Shown piece by piece: positions 9,967 through 19,915 of a stretch of 64,000 bases of DNA. How positions within the stretch are numbered: the first letter of the stretch is position 1; every line of letters starts with the position of its first letter. The stretch covers positions 1 to 64,000 of the forward strand of contig JAIPJX010000006.1 of the NCBI GenBank assembly GCA_021733945.1, read 5' to 3'. The DNA comes from Verrucomicrobiota bacterium (GTDB lineage: Bacteria > Verrucomicrobiota > Verrucomicrobiia > Limisphaerales > SIBE01). The position numbers and the translations under genes were made by a program. The notes under the pieces were generated by a model. That model saw only the letters and a list, made by a program, of their open reading frames with translations, was not told the DNA's origin and searched no databases.

Positions 9967-10695
9967 TCAACCCGCCTCCTCCCGCGTCAGGGCCAGGAAA
10001 CTCTCCTCCAGGGCTCCGGCGGCTCCGCTCTTCTCGCGCAGTTCCTCCCGGGAACCAATGGCCACGATCCGGCCGCGATGCATGATGGCGATGCGATCGG
10101 CCATCTCCTCGGCCACACTGAGCTGGTGTGTGGAAAGGAACACCGTCATTCCGGCAGCAGACCGCTCCTTGAGCACATCCTTGACCACGCGCGCATGGAA
10201 GGGATCCAAACCAACCATCGGTTCATCGATCACGAAGACTTCGGGATCGTGCAACAGGGCGGAAACGATGGCAACGCGTTGCCGGGTTCCATGAGAAAGC
10301 CCCTCGATTGGTTTGTTGAGATACGGACCCAGGCTGAAGCGTTCGATGAGCCCGGAGGATGCGGAATCAATGCGTTCGGGACTCAGGTCGAAGAGTTCCC
10401 CTGTGAACCGGAGAAACTCCGCCGGAGTCAGCTTGTCGTAAAGAAATGGAAAATCGGGCACATAGGCCATCCGCCGGCGGGCCTCCAGCGGATCGGTCTG
10501 CACATCGAAGCCGGCCACGGCAACAGACCCTGCCGTGGGCCGGATCAGGCCGGCGATCATGCGGATGGTGGTGGTTTTGCCGGCTGCGTTTGGCCCGAGC
10601 ACCGCGAGGAACTCTCCGCGCGGAACCGCGAGGTCAATGCCGTCGACGGCGGCGAGGTCACCGAAGCGTTTCTGGAGATTCACCAATTCGATCAT
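9967..10695 (-). CDS. ABC transporter ATP-binding protein
   Basis: Walker A 'GPNAAGKTTTI', signature 'LSHGTRQRVAI', Walker B 'VFVIDEP'. Confidence 0.92.
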   Translation of the reverse strand: MIELVNLQKRFGDLAAVDGIDLAVPRGEFLAVLGPNAAGKTTTIRMIAGLIRPTAGSVAVAGFDVQTDPLEARRRMAYVPDFPFLYDKLTPAEFLRFTGELFDLSPERIDSASSGLIERFSLGPYLNKPIEGLSHGTRQRVAIVSALLHDPEVFVIDEPMVGLDPFHARVVKDVLKERSAAGMTVFLSTHQLSVAEEMADRIAIMHRGRIVAIGSREELREKSGAAGALEESFLALTREEAG

Positions 10696-10735
10696 GACGA
10701 CAAGGCAGGCACACCAGCACGTGACCCATCACGGT

Positions 10736-11539
10736 CTAGAGTCTGTTGAAAGCATCGTTGGAAAGCACGATTTGGTTGGGCAGTTCGACCCGCAGGATCT
10801 CGCCAATGCGGCTCACAATCACGACAAACTCGAAGCGGTCGACCAGTTTCGCGCGAAGGCGGTAGACCCGGATCCGGGAATGACCGATCGTGAACCAGTC
10901 GTTGTTGGCCTGCCACTGGAGTCCGAGAGACATCTCCGAGGGGGTGTTGCTGAGACCGAGCGGCGCGAGCGCCAACTGTGCCATCGGCAACCCGAGTTCC
11001 CCCAGGATGCTCGAGGGGTTGCGCAGGTCGCTCAATCGAAGTTTCTTTTCCCAGGGCGCTTCGGCGGAACCGGAGCGCACCGTCAAGGTCTGCTCCCCGG
11101 CCCGAGCCCGCACCTCCCAGAGACCGGAGGGGTTCGGAAACCGGCCGGCGATCTCGGTCCATTGGTGGTCCGTATCGAAAGCCGCATGCAGGTTGAAACG
11201 AAATCGTTCGTTCGGCGCCTCGTTGCTGACACTTCCCTCCAGATCAATCCGATAGCCACTCAACGCCTGCACCCTGCCTTCCAAATCCTCGTCCCCCACC
11301 TTGCCGGCCCGGAGTTCTTCACCCACATTCGGCCGCCAGCGGCAGTACCCAATCTTCCTCCCGTTCCTCGAGATCTCCAGCGAGGAATCATCCGGGGCAG
11401 CCAGAATGCGATGCCATACGGACTCGACGGGGACCGCACTTCCGAGCTCCACGCCTCCCGAGAACTCGGAACGCCAGAGCAGCACGTTCATGCTGATCCA
11501 GAACAGGGTGATGACCGGAAAGAGAAGGCGGTTGACCAT
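10736..11539 (-). CDS. Hypothetical membrane-anchored protein
   Basis: Long ORF in colinear minus-strand cluster with N-terminal hydrophobic segment. Confidence 0.6.
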   Translation of the reverse strand: MVNRLLFPVITLFWISMNVLLWRSEFSGGVELGSAVPVESVWHRILAAPDDSSLEISRNGRKIGYCRWRPNVGEELRAGKVGDEDLEGRVQALSGYRIDLEGSVSNEAPNERFRFNLHAAFDTDHQWTEIAGRFPNPSGLWEVRARAGEQTLTVRSGSAEAPWEKKLRLSDLRNPSSILGELGLPMAQLALAPLGLSNTPSEMSLGLQWQANNDWFTIGHSRIRVYRLRAKLVDRFEFVVIVSRIGEILRVELPNQIVLSNDAFNRL

Positions 11540-11543
11540 GCCG

Positions 11544-12341
11544 TCAGTTCCGAGCCGAAGGAATATTGATCACCTGCCCGACCCTGAGGCGCTCCGGAAC
11601 CACGGAGGGGTTTGCCGACTTGATCGCCGTAAAACTGACTGAGAATTGTTTGGAGATCCGGTAAAGATTATCCCCTGCCTTGATGGTGTAGGTGCGTGGG
11701 GTGCTCGTCACGGGAGATGGCGGAGCCGCCTGCGCGGGGGCCTCGGCGGTTTGGGTCGATACGACCGGAGCGCCGCCACTCGGCACGGGTGCCTGTCGGA
11801 GCAGCGTCGCTTCCACGGCCGCAGCCCGTAACACCGTATTGGAGGGTGGAGGCGGCACGGCCGCCAACCGCATGTTCAGCTGCATGATCTGCTCGCGAAG
11901 CTGGGTGTTTTCGGTCGCGAGTCGTGTCATTTCAGCGAAGGCCTTCTTGCTCACCAGGGAAAACGAAACCGTCTTTGCCAGCTCGACCTTGCACGAATTC
12001 ACACGGGCCTGGACCATCTCCGAGAGATTGGACTCAGGTTCAAGCTTCAGGAATTTCTGAAAATGATAGATGGCCGAGGCGTAGTCGCCCAGATGCTGCT
12101 CGCCCAACAGGCCCAGCTCGAAATGCGCCTGACCGGAGGTCGGGTTTGTTTGCAGGACCCGCTCAAACGAATCGATCGCTCCATCGAAATCCATCGCGCT
12201 CTTGCGTCGTTTGCCCGCCTGAAAATCCGGGTTGTCAGCGTCACTCAACGGATTGCCGTTAAAGTTCGAGCAGGCCGCAAGACCCAACAGGACCGCTGCG
12301 CAGGCGGCCAAGCGGATCAGCGCCAATGGAACTTTCATCAT
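11544..12341 (-). CDS. Lipoprotein with tetratricopeptide-like region and C-terminal LysM domain
   Basis: Lipobox-like 'LLGLAAC', TPR-like 'AIDSFERVLQTNPTSGQAHFELGLL', LysM 'TYTIKAGDNLYRISKQFSVSFTAIKSANPSVVPERLRVGQVINIP'. Confidence 0.85.
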   Translation of the reverse strand: MMKVPLALIRLAACAAVLLGLAACSNFNGNPLSDADNPDFQAGKRRKSAMDFDGAIDSFERVLQTNPTSGQAHFELGLLGEQHLGDYASAIYHFQKFLKLEPESNLSEMVQARVNSCKVELAKTVSFSLVSKKAFAEMTRLATENTQLREQIMQLNMRLAAVPPPPSNTVLRAAAVEATLLRQAPVPSGGAPVVSTQTAEAPAQAAPPSPVTSTPRTYTIKAGDNLYRISKQFSVSFTAIKSANPSVVPERLRVGQVINIPSARN

Positions 12342-12437
12342 GCGGGGAAATTAGTCGAACGGTGCTCCAGTTGCAAGGATCTCCGGTGGCGTTGCGCTCC
12401 GCCTCAATCGCGGTGCACCCAGGTGCTTCAGCTCCGT

Positions 12438-13934
12438 TCAGGGAGTCGCGGGCGCGGGAGCTTCCACGGCCGCGGGGGGAGCGTTCGTGACGGCCGGGTC
12501 CGCGGTGGGAGCCGACAAACCGAGCTGGGTTCTGAGCTGAGCCCGCAATTGTTCCTCCAACCCCACCTCAGGATCGAGAAGCTGGTCGAGAACCACCTTC
12601 TTCAATTCACCCAGGGGCGGCAGACCGACCCGTTCCTTGGACGCCTCGGGCAATTCGCTCTCAAACCGGTTCCAAACCTTCTGCGCAAACCGGTCAAGAC
12701 CCACCGCCCTGTCATCCTCACCAATGGCCAGGCTCGTGAATGCGCTCGTGAGCAACCCCTCGAGCACCGCCTTGACCCGGTCGTGACTGCTTTCCCCCAC
12801 ATCCTCAGTGACCTTGGCCAGGGCGAATTCATCGAGCGTCTGGCCGTCCGGGACCGCGCCCGGATACTTCTTGACCATGTATTGGAACCATTGATTCGCG
12901 AAGGCCAGCCGATTGTAGCTGTAGAGGAAGTACACGGCCGTCTTGAGAAAGTTCTTATGGGCCGTCTCGAGGTTCTGCAGCATGTCCGGCTCGAACTCCA
13001 TCATCTCCTCATAAGCCCGACTGGTTCGATTCACGATGTCCAGGTTCGGCGCATACATGAACTCCGTGGTGCCTTTTCTGGGAAAAATCAGGCGGCCACG
13101 ATGGAATGCAAGCTGCATGGATTGGAAAATGACGCGCCGCAGGGAAATCAGATCCTTTTCCTTCAGTTTCTCGGACGCCGTTTTTTCCAGTCCTACGATC
13201 GCCCAATAGATGGCGTGGGTTTCAGGGAGCCGCCATTCCAGGGGGCCGTAACGCTCGTCGACCTCCCTGATCCAGGCTGGATCCATCTTGAAATGGTTTC
13301 GCAACCGATCGACCCGTTTCCGGGTCTCATCGGTCGTGGGATTGAGCAGTTCCTCGAAATCCGGGTGACCGTTGGGGAAGATATCGAGCGTTTCCTCGAT
13401 CCAGGCACCCTTGTAGTAGTTGTGCGCATCATCGAGGTATTGCCCCATCTTGTGCTGGAAGTGCCAGGCCAGCTCCCGGTAGAGCAGCGGTTCGCCCGGA
13501 TTATAGCGCAAGCCCTCGTCACGCAGCAGTTCAATGCCGCGCTTCACCCATTCCCAACGATCCTTTGGATCGTTGAATTTTACGGAGATGTTGTAGGACA
13601 TGTTCCACGCCAGATGAATCCAGACCGACGTGAAATGCGGCTGCAGCTTGGTGATCCAGTCGGACAACTGCACCATTTCAAAGAATTTATCCTGCTCCTG
13701 CAGGTCGTTCACGCGCATCCAGAGGGCGTTGGCGATGAGCCCGCGGAATCCGCCCAGAGCGACGGTGGTGAACGCAAGCATCGGGGGTGCGTTCTCGAGG
13801 GGTTCCATCCGTGTGAGGCCCATGGAGTCGCGCTGGGCATTCAGGCGGCTCTGGACCCGGGAGACCCCGAAAATCAATACGACCGCCAGAGCGATGAGGA
13901 CCGGCTTTTGATAACGTGTCAGAAATGGACTCAT
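12438..13934 (-). CDS. Conserved hypothetical membrane-anchored (TPR-like) protein
   Basis: 498 aa ORF with N-terminal TM, immediately downstream of ABC permease 13942-15321. Confidence 0.65.
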   Translation of the reverse strand: MSPFLTRYQKPVLIALAVVLIFGVSRVQSRLNAQRDSMGLTRMEPLENAPPMLAFTTVALGGFRGLIANALWMRVNDLQEQDKFFEMVQLSDWITKLQPHFTSVWIHLAWNMSYNISVKFNDPKDRWEWVKRGIELLRDEGLRYNPGEPLLYRELAWHFQHKMGQYLDDAHNYYKGAWIEETLDIFPNGHPDFEELLNPTTDETRKRVDRLRNHFKMDPAWIREVDERYGPLEWRLPETHAIYWAIVGLEKTASEKLKEKDLISLRRVIFQSMQLAFHRGRLIFPRKGTTEFMYAPNLDIVNRTSRAYEEMMEFEPDMLQNLETAHKNFLKTAVYFLYSYNRLAFANQWFQYMVKKYPGAVPDGQTLDEFALAKVTEDVGESSHDRVKAVLEGLLTSAFTSLAIGEDDRAVGLDRFAQKVWNRFESELPEASKERVGLPPLGELKKVVLDQLLDPEVGLEEQLRAQLRTQLGLSAPTADPAVTNAPPAAVEAPAPATP

Positions 13935-13941
13935 CGCGGGA

Positions 13942-15321
13942 TCAGTGATTGCCTTGCGCGGTGGCCAGTTCCCGGCGGTTGAAGATTGTAATTCCGATCA
14001 ACCCAAACATGCCGCCGATCAGGAGGATAATCTGCGCAAAGGCCCGGGCAAGCTGCCACCAGGTAATGCTGCGACCCGTGCTCAGCGCGTCGATCGGCGA
14101 AAATCCGAGCACCAGGTTGATCAGGGACAGAATCAGCTTAAAGAGCGGCAGGGCGACGTAATCAATCCACGCCATCTTGTCCGCAAATCCCGTTTCGTGG
14201 TTCACTTCAAGCACGGTGCCCTGCTCCAGTACCAGAGCCAGAATTCCACTCGAGAACGCAACAATGAGGACCGACACGGAAACAAATGCGGCGACGGGAA
14301 ACGAGAGGAAGCTGGAGGCGGACAATCCGATTGCGGCCAGCAGGGCCAGCCAGAAGAAGATGATGGTGACACCGCGGAAATAGTTGACCCCGAAACTGCT
14401 CTCGGGATAGAGCACTTCCATGCCCTCTTCGGCGGAGAAAAGAAGCGCCGTCGGATTGCGGTTGACGAAGTTCACGATCAACACGCCTTCTTCATTGTAA
14501 AGGTTGGGAGGCACGATCAGTTCGTGAAACGAGTCCGGCGACAGGCTCATGTTCGTCTGGTAGAGCTCAGCGGAATTGGGGTCCCCCACCGCGAAGAGCC
14601 CCAGATAGGTGGGTGCCTTGCGGGTTTCGGCCACATTAAACTTCACGCGCAGAAACAGGGGCTTGTCCTTGAGGAAAACCTGGGCGCCCCCGAGGGGGAT
14701 TTCCCATTGCCGCCTGTAATCCGAACCCACCACCTGATCCATCGCTTTGAGTTGCTCCCGGATCTGGGTGCGCATGTAATCGAAATCCGAGACCGGCAGA
14801 TCTGTCTTTTCGATCCGCCTCTTGAGCTGTTCCTCCACCTGTTTTTCGAAATCAGGAATCGGCTCCCGGGCCGATCCCCGGGCGACCATGATCTCACTTT
14901 TCAGGATGGCCTGTTCATCGGGAGGGAGCTTCTGGGCGCGCCACTGCATCAGGCCAAAAACCGCTCCGGAGGAGATGCCGAGCAGAATTGCGTTGAGGGC
15001 CAGAATCCCGAACCACTTCCCAATCCAGATTTGCCACCTCGGAATCGGTTTCACCGCGACCATCTGGATCTGCGCCTCCTGGACATCCCGAGCCAAGGTC
15101 CCACAGGCGAGCCACAGGGTCGAAAAACCGAGGAACGCGGTGATGAGCGCCAGGGTGTAGGTGAGGATGATCTGTGTCAGACCGCGCGCAGTTCCATCAT
15201 CCTTGATCACCATCGGCAGTACGATCACCGATCCGATCAAAACCGCGCTCAGCACCAGCACGAGCCGGTACCGAATCGCTGCTCGCATCGTCAGCAGGGT
15301 GATCGCCAATATCCTTTGCAT
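13942..15321 (-). CDS. ABC-2 type transporter permease
   Basis: 'MQRILAITLLTMRAAIRYRLVLVL...' and later TM segments; adjacent to ATPase 15429-16667. Confidence 0.8.
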   Translation of the reverse strand: MQRILAITLLTMRAAIRYRLVLVLSAVLIGSVIVLPMVIKDDGTARGLTQIILTYTLALITAFLGFSTLWLACGTLARDVQEAQIQMVAVKPIPRWQIWIGKWFGILALNAILLGISSGAVFGLMQWRAQKLPPDEQAILKSEIMVARGSAREPIPDFEKQVEEQLKRRIEKTDLPVSDFDYMRTQIREQLKAMDQVVGSDYRRQWEIPLGGAQVFLKDKPLFLRVKFNVAETRKAPTYLGLFAVGDPNSAELYQTNMSLSPDSFHELIVPPNLYNEEGVLIVNFVNRNPTALLFSAEEGMEVLYPESSFGVNYFRGVTIIFFWLALLAAIGLSASSFLSFPVAAFVSVSVLIVAFSSGILALVLEQGTVLEVNHETGFADKMAWIDYVALPLFKLILSLINLVLGFSPIDALSTGRSITWWQLARAFAQIILLIGGMFGLIGITIFNRRELATAQGNH

Positions 15322-15428
15322 GTTTTCTGGCTTGCCGGTCAGTTGTCGAATGTTCGGTTTCGCCCACCATTCCCGCCCCCGGGCAACCGCCACGCGGAAA
15401 GGTAACGGTGGGACATCAAAGCAGGGTT

Positions 15429-16667
15429 CTAGTCTTTTTTCCCCAGCAGGCTGGACAGCTTTTCATCCGCTTTTTTAAGATCCGCTTCCTTGGCCGCAGC
15501 CGGTTTCTGGGCGGTGGGCTGGGGCGTGGGTGTCTCCGCTTTGGTGAACCCTTCCAATTTCCGGTGATCGACCGCGTCGCTCGGCGCGGCAGGGGCAGCG
15601 GTGGCGGGCTTGGATGCCTGCGCCTCGGATGCCGCCGTCAATCGTGTGAGGACTCGCTCGGTGCGCGATGAAGATTCTTCGGCTTCACCCCGCAGATAGG
15701 CCGCCACACGATGGCCCGAGGTCGCCCCCGAGGTGGACGCATCGGTTTGGCGCGCCTGGTTGACCACTCCAAGAAAGTAGCTCTCCAGATTCTGTGTCGG
15801 CGTATCAATCCGAATGCGATCCTCGGCAACATCCTTGCGGATGATCTCGAGCACCTTCTCCGTGGTTGCGCGCGGCAACACCGGCGTGGTGATTCGCATG
15901 GCGTCCGGAGTGGCCAGCAGTTCCCTGAGCGTTCCCATCGCCCGGATCTTGCCGCCATAGTAAATGACCACCCGGTCACAGACGTCTTCGACATCCGCCA
16001 GCAAATGACTGCTCAAGATGATCGTTTTGCCACGAGCCGCCAGCGCGAGGATCAGGTCCTTGACCTCACGACAGCCAATGGGATCGAGCCCGGAGGTGGG
16101 TTCATCGAGAATCACCAGATCGGGATCGTTGATGAGCGCCTGTGCCAGGCCGATCCGGCGCTGCATGCCCTTGGAAAATTCGCCAACCTGCCGGGTGCGA
16201 GCCTTGTCCAGTCCCACCATTTCCAGCAGCTGTTCCGAGCGTTGCTTGCGTTCCTTGGGAGGCAATGAGAACAGATTACCGAAAAAATCGAGGGTCTCGT
16301 CTGAATTCAGATACCGGTAGAGATAGGATTCCTCGGGCAGGTAGCCGATGCGCGATTTGGTGGCGACATGCCTTGGGCTGTGACGAAACACCTCCACGTG
16401 ACCCCGGGTGGGGTAGAGCAGGCCAAGCAGCATTTTTACCGTGGTGGACTTGCCGGAACCGTTTGGTCCCAGGAGCCCGAAAACCTCTCCACGCCGCACT
16501 TCAAAATCCACATTGTCAACCGCCCGCGCCTTCGGCCGACCCCAAAAGTCCTTGAACACCTTGGTGAGGCCGCGGACCGCCACCACGATCTCACCCGTTT
16601 GATGGGGCGACCGGGCGGAAGGTTCGGATTGCGGTGTGCTCAGGCTTTCGAGTGTGGCTGCGCTCAT
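15429..16667 (-). CDS. ABC transporter ATP-binding protein with C-terminal extension
   Basis: 'GPNGSGKSTTVKMLLGLL', 'FSKGMQRRIGLAQALINDPDLVILDEPTSGLDP'; start chosen at MSAATLES. Confidence 0.92.
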   Translation of the reverse strand: MSAATLESLSTPQSEPSARSPHQTGEIVVAVRGLTKVFKDFWGRPKARAVDNVDFEVRRGEVFGLLGPNGSGKSTTVKMLLGLLYPTRGHVEVFRHSPRHVATKSRIGYLPEESYLYRYLNSDETLDFFGNLFSLPPKERKQRSEQLLEMVGLDKARTRQVGEFSKGMQRRIGLAQALINDPDLVILDEPTSGLDPIGCREVKDLILALAARGKTIILSSHLLADVEDVCDRVVIYYGGKIRAMGTLRELLATPDAMRITTPVLPRATTEKVLEIIRKDVAEDRIRIDTPTQNLESYFLGVVNQARQTDASTSGATSGHRVAAYLRGEAEESSSRTERVLTRLTAASEAQASKPATAAPAAPSDAVDHRKLEGFTKAETPTPQPTAQKPAAAKEADLKKADEKLSSLLGKKD

Positions 16668-16689
16668 GATTTTCTCTGTGGGTCGGAGG

Positions 16690-18702
16690 TCAGGCGATCT
16701 TCGGCTCCAGCCGCGGTGAGGAGGCTGGCTCCGGTGTTTCACTCGATTCGAACGGTTCGAGTTCTTCGCCGTACCGCACCAGACGGGCACTATTGAATAC
16801 CACGATGAGGGATCCGACGTTGTGCAGCACCGCCGCAAGGATCGGGTGCACGTAACCAAATGCGGCGGCGATCAGGCCGCCGATGATGAAGATCACGCCC
16901 ACCATGAAGTTCTGGTTGATGACCGAACGAGTGCTCTTCGAAAGGCGCATCAGGAACGGAAGGCGGCGAAGATCGTTGTTCATGAGTGCGATCGTCGCGC
17001 TGTGAATGGCCACCTCGCTGCCGGCCGCCCCCATGGCAATGCCGATGTCGCCTGCCGCCAGTGCGGGGGCATCGTTTACACCGTCGCCCACCACCGCCAC
17101 ACGGTATCCCCGTTTCTTGATCTGCCGGACAAATTCCACCTTGTTTTGCGGGAGACACTCGGCCACCACCTCCTCGCAGCCGATTTCCAACGCCACCCGC
17201 GCCGCCACCGGCTGCCGGTCGCCCGACACCATGGCCACCCGACGCACACCGACCTCAAAGAGAGCGGCCAAAGACTCCCGCGCTTCGGCGCGTGTTTCGT
17301 CCCGCAGCCCGATCCAGCCGACACAGATTCCGTCCCGAGCCGCGAAAACCAGACTAAACCCCTCGGTCTCGTTGAGGTCCACCGTTTGTTCGAAATCACC
17401 GGTCACTCCATTGTCTCGCAGCCACTGCGCCCGTCCAATCACGACCTGAGCATCATCGACCCGAGCCTTGATGCCGCGTCCGGCGGTTTCAGTAAAATCT
17501 TCAGGATTGCCCATCGGCACACCGGCCTCCTCGGCCAGGATCGCCAGGGCCTTGGCCGTGGGATGATTGCTGTAACGTTCGGCGGTGGCCGCTATGCGGA
17601 GCAGCTCAGCCGGTTTGACGTCGCCGATCGGATTGAGCCGGCTCACGCTCAATTTGCCGGTCGTCAGTGTGCCCGTCTTGTCGAACACAAAGGCATTGAT
17701 CCGGGAAGCAGCCTCGATGTCGCCGACGTTCTTGATCAGGATTCCCAGGCGGGCAGCCGCCGAAAGCGCCGCCACCATCGCGGTGGGTGTTGCCAGAATA
17801 AAGGCGCACGGACAAGCAACGATCAGAACGGCGATCACGTTGTTCAGGTTCTGGGAGAACGCCCAGACCAGGGCGCCAATGACCAGCACGAACGGGGTGT
17901 AATAGCCCATGTATTGGTCGACAATGCGCATGATCGGCAGTTTGGTTTTCTCCGCCGCCAAAATCAGCCCGCGCACACGGCCCAGCGTGGTATCCTGTCC
18001 GGCCCGGCTCACGCGGATCTCCAGCACGCCGGTGAGATTCTGGGTTCCTGCAAAAACTTCATCACCGGGTTTCTTGTCAACCGGCAGCGATTCACCCGTG
18101 ATGTTCGCCTGGTTGAAAGATCCCTGTCCGTTCACGATCTCGCCGTCCGCGGCCACATTATCACCGGGGCGCACCCGGATGACATCGCCCACGGACAAAT
18201 CCTTCGCGGCGACCTCGTCCTCGTCACCGTTGCTGTTGATGCGCCGCGCCTTGGTCGGGGTGAGTTTGATCAGGGACTCGATCGAAGCGCGCGCGCCGGC
18301 TGCGGTGCGGGACTCGATGATTTCACCCATCAACATGAAAAACGCGACGATGCCCGCAATCTCGTATTGACCGGAGGCGAACGCGGCCAGAACGGCGATC
18401 CCGACCAGTTCGTTGATGCTGAGAATGCCGCGCCGGACATCCTTCAGGGCGGTCCAGACAATGGGGTATCCCAGAATGATCGCACCGATCATGGCGCTGA
18501 AGTTGGCGACCATGGATTCGGCGTTGGTGCCCTTGTCGAGAAACCACTGCACGACCCAGGCGTTGACGATGAAGATCAGGCCCACGAGGGTCTGCTTGAG
18601 GCGCACGGGCGTATGCTCGTGATCGTGCTCGCAAGTCTCGCAGTCCGGGTCGGACGGGTGCTGGGCATGATTCGGATCGAGCTCAGACTCTTTTCGGCTC
18701 AT
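16690..18702 (-). CDS. P1B-type heavy-metal translocating ATPase
   Basis: 'ACPCAFILATPTAM' CPC motif, 'FDKTGTLTTGK', 'GDGVNDAPAL'; short Cys/His-rich N-terminus 'CETCEHDHEH'. Confidence 0.92.
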   Translation of the reverse strand: MSRKESELDPNHAQHPSDPDCETCEHDHEHTPVRLKQTLVGLIFIVNAWVVQWFLDKGTNAESMVANFSAMIGAIILGYPIVWTALKDVRRGILSINELVGIAVLAAFASGQYEIAGIVAFFMLMGEIIESRTAAGARASIESLIKLTPTKARRINSNGDEDEVAAKDLSVGDVIRVRPGDNVAADGEIVNGQGSFNQANITGESLPVDKKPGDEVFAGTQNLTGVLEIRVSRAGQDTTLGRVRGLILAAEKTKLPIMRIVDQYMGYYTPFVLVIGALVWAFSQNLNNVIAVLIVACPCAFILATPTAMVAALSAAARLGILIKNVGDIEAASRINAFVFDKTGTLTTGKLSVSRLNPIGDVKPAELLRIAATAERYSNHPTAKALAILAEEAGVPMGNPEDFTETAGRGIKARVDDAQVVIGRAQWLRDNGVTGDFEQTVDLNETEGFSLVFAARDGICVGWIGLRDETRAEARESLAALFEVGVRRVAMVSGDRQPVAARVALEIGCEEVVAECLPQNKVEFVRQIKKRGYRVAVVGDGVNDAPALAAGDIGIAMGAAGSEVAIHSATIALMNNDLRRLPFLMRLSKSTRSVINQNFMVGVIFIIGGLIAAAFGYVHPILAAVLHNVGSLIVVFNSARLVRYGEELEPFESSETPEPASSPRLEPKIA

Positions 18703-18801
18703 GAGAGAGGTTACTTGCATAAATTTTCTTTCGCAAATTGCGGATTCAGGCGCGCCCAAGCCGTTGTTCCCCATTTGGGAACCGGCACGCCCGGACGCCG
18801 A

Positions 18802-19908
18802 TCAGCGTCGCGATGGTTTCTGTGGTTCGCGGTTGAGCAACATTCTCAACTCACGCTCGCGCCCTTTCTGTCCCTCGGGGACGAAAAACTTCTCGATGGC
18901 GGAATTGGTCAGAATCCGTTGGACCGCCTCGTTCCGCAGGCGCGCCATAAACAGACCCGGGTTGCGCTCGAAATGCGGCAATTGATTTGTGAAATAACGT
19001 GCTTCGGCGGTCACCGCCTGGACCAGGCGCGCGCGGGTGGTTTCGCCGGCATTGACGATCGAGTTGGCTTCGCCCCGTGACGTGCTGTAGCTGCGGCTGG
19101 CGTAGGACCTGGCAACTTCATTGGTCTGGCGGCTCTCCTGTTCGGCCGAAAGCACCGCCTCGAACGCGGGTTTCAGATACCTGGGCGGGATCGACTTCAT
19201 TTCAACCTGTTCCACCGTCACGCCCAGCCCCTGCCGATCCACCATCGTCTGCACCCGGCCCGTGATTTTCTCCTTCAAACCCAGAATGTTCAACCGGAGT
19301 GCGTCATCCGCGGTGTATTGGGACGAAGCGTAGAAGAGGGCGTTGTTGAGTGCGTTCTGCACCAGGTTCGATGCGTTGACAAAGTTCAGCGCGTAATCGA
19401 GGGGTTTGTTGATTCGATACCGCAGCGTGGCGCGCAGGTGAATGATGTTCGTATCGGACGTCAGCGTGTATCCATCTGCCGCCGGGTTCAGGGAAGGCCC
19501 CGGATACGGTTCCGTTCCGGATGCTTCCATTTCCGGCGTGGTGGCATACCACCCGGTGGAAGAACGAACCGTCTGGAACTCGCTGAAAGGTATCTTCACC
19601 ACTTCGTCGACCGGGTAGGGAAACGACCAATGGGCTCCCGGACCGAGCAGCTGCTGATCCCCCACGCCGAGGGGACGGCCAAACCGGAGGATGATGGCTC
19701 GCTCCTTGGAGGATACGGTGAAAAATCCAGATGAGAAGAAGACCACCACCAGCAGGATCATGACGATCTTGACGATGACAAAACTGCTCCGAAGCGCCTC
19801 GGCCAGCGCGCGGGATCCGGAATCCTCGGCGGCATCGTGCGAAGGCACGCCCGTGTCCGGCAGCTGTTCGTCCTTCTTGGGATCGATGGGATCGTTGGAG
19901 TTGGTCAT
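18802..19908 (-). CDS. SPFH/band-7 protein, HflK-like
   Basis: 'SSGFFTVSSKERAIILRFGRPLG...GAHWSFPYPVDEVVKIPF', N-terminal TM. Confidence 0.82.
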   Translation of the reverse strand: MTNSNDPIDPKKDEQLPDTGVPSHDAAEDSGSRALAEALRSSFVIVKIVMILLVVVFFSSGFFTVSSKERAIILRFGRPLGVGDQQLLGPGAHWSFPYPVDEVVKIPFSEFQTVRSSTGWYATTPEMEASGTEPYPGPSLNPAADGYTLTSDTNIIHLRATLRYRINKPLDYALNFVNASNLVQNALNNALFYASSQYTADDALRLNILGLKEKITGRVQTMVDRQGLGVTVEQVEMKSIPPRYLKPAFEAVLSAEQESRQTNEVARSYASRSYSTSRGEANSIVNAGETTRARLVQAVTAEARYFTNQLPHFERNPGLFMARLRNEAVQRILTNSAIEKFFVPEGQKGRERELRMLLNREPQKPSRR

Positions 19909-19915
19909 GGCGCGA

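Noticed and set aside
12063-13982. 639 aa + strand ORF
   Set aside because: Fully antisense to the LysM lipoprotein and TPR-like proteins; composition is typical of a high-GC shadow ORF with no recognisable motifs.
13945-15405. 486 aa + strand ORF
   Set aside because: Antisense to ABC permease; no domain signature.
16822-19080. 752 aa + strand ORF
   Set aside because: Antisense shadow of the P1B ATPase and HflK-like genes, which have strong family motifs.
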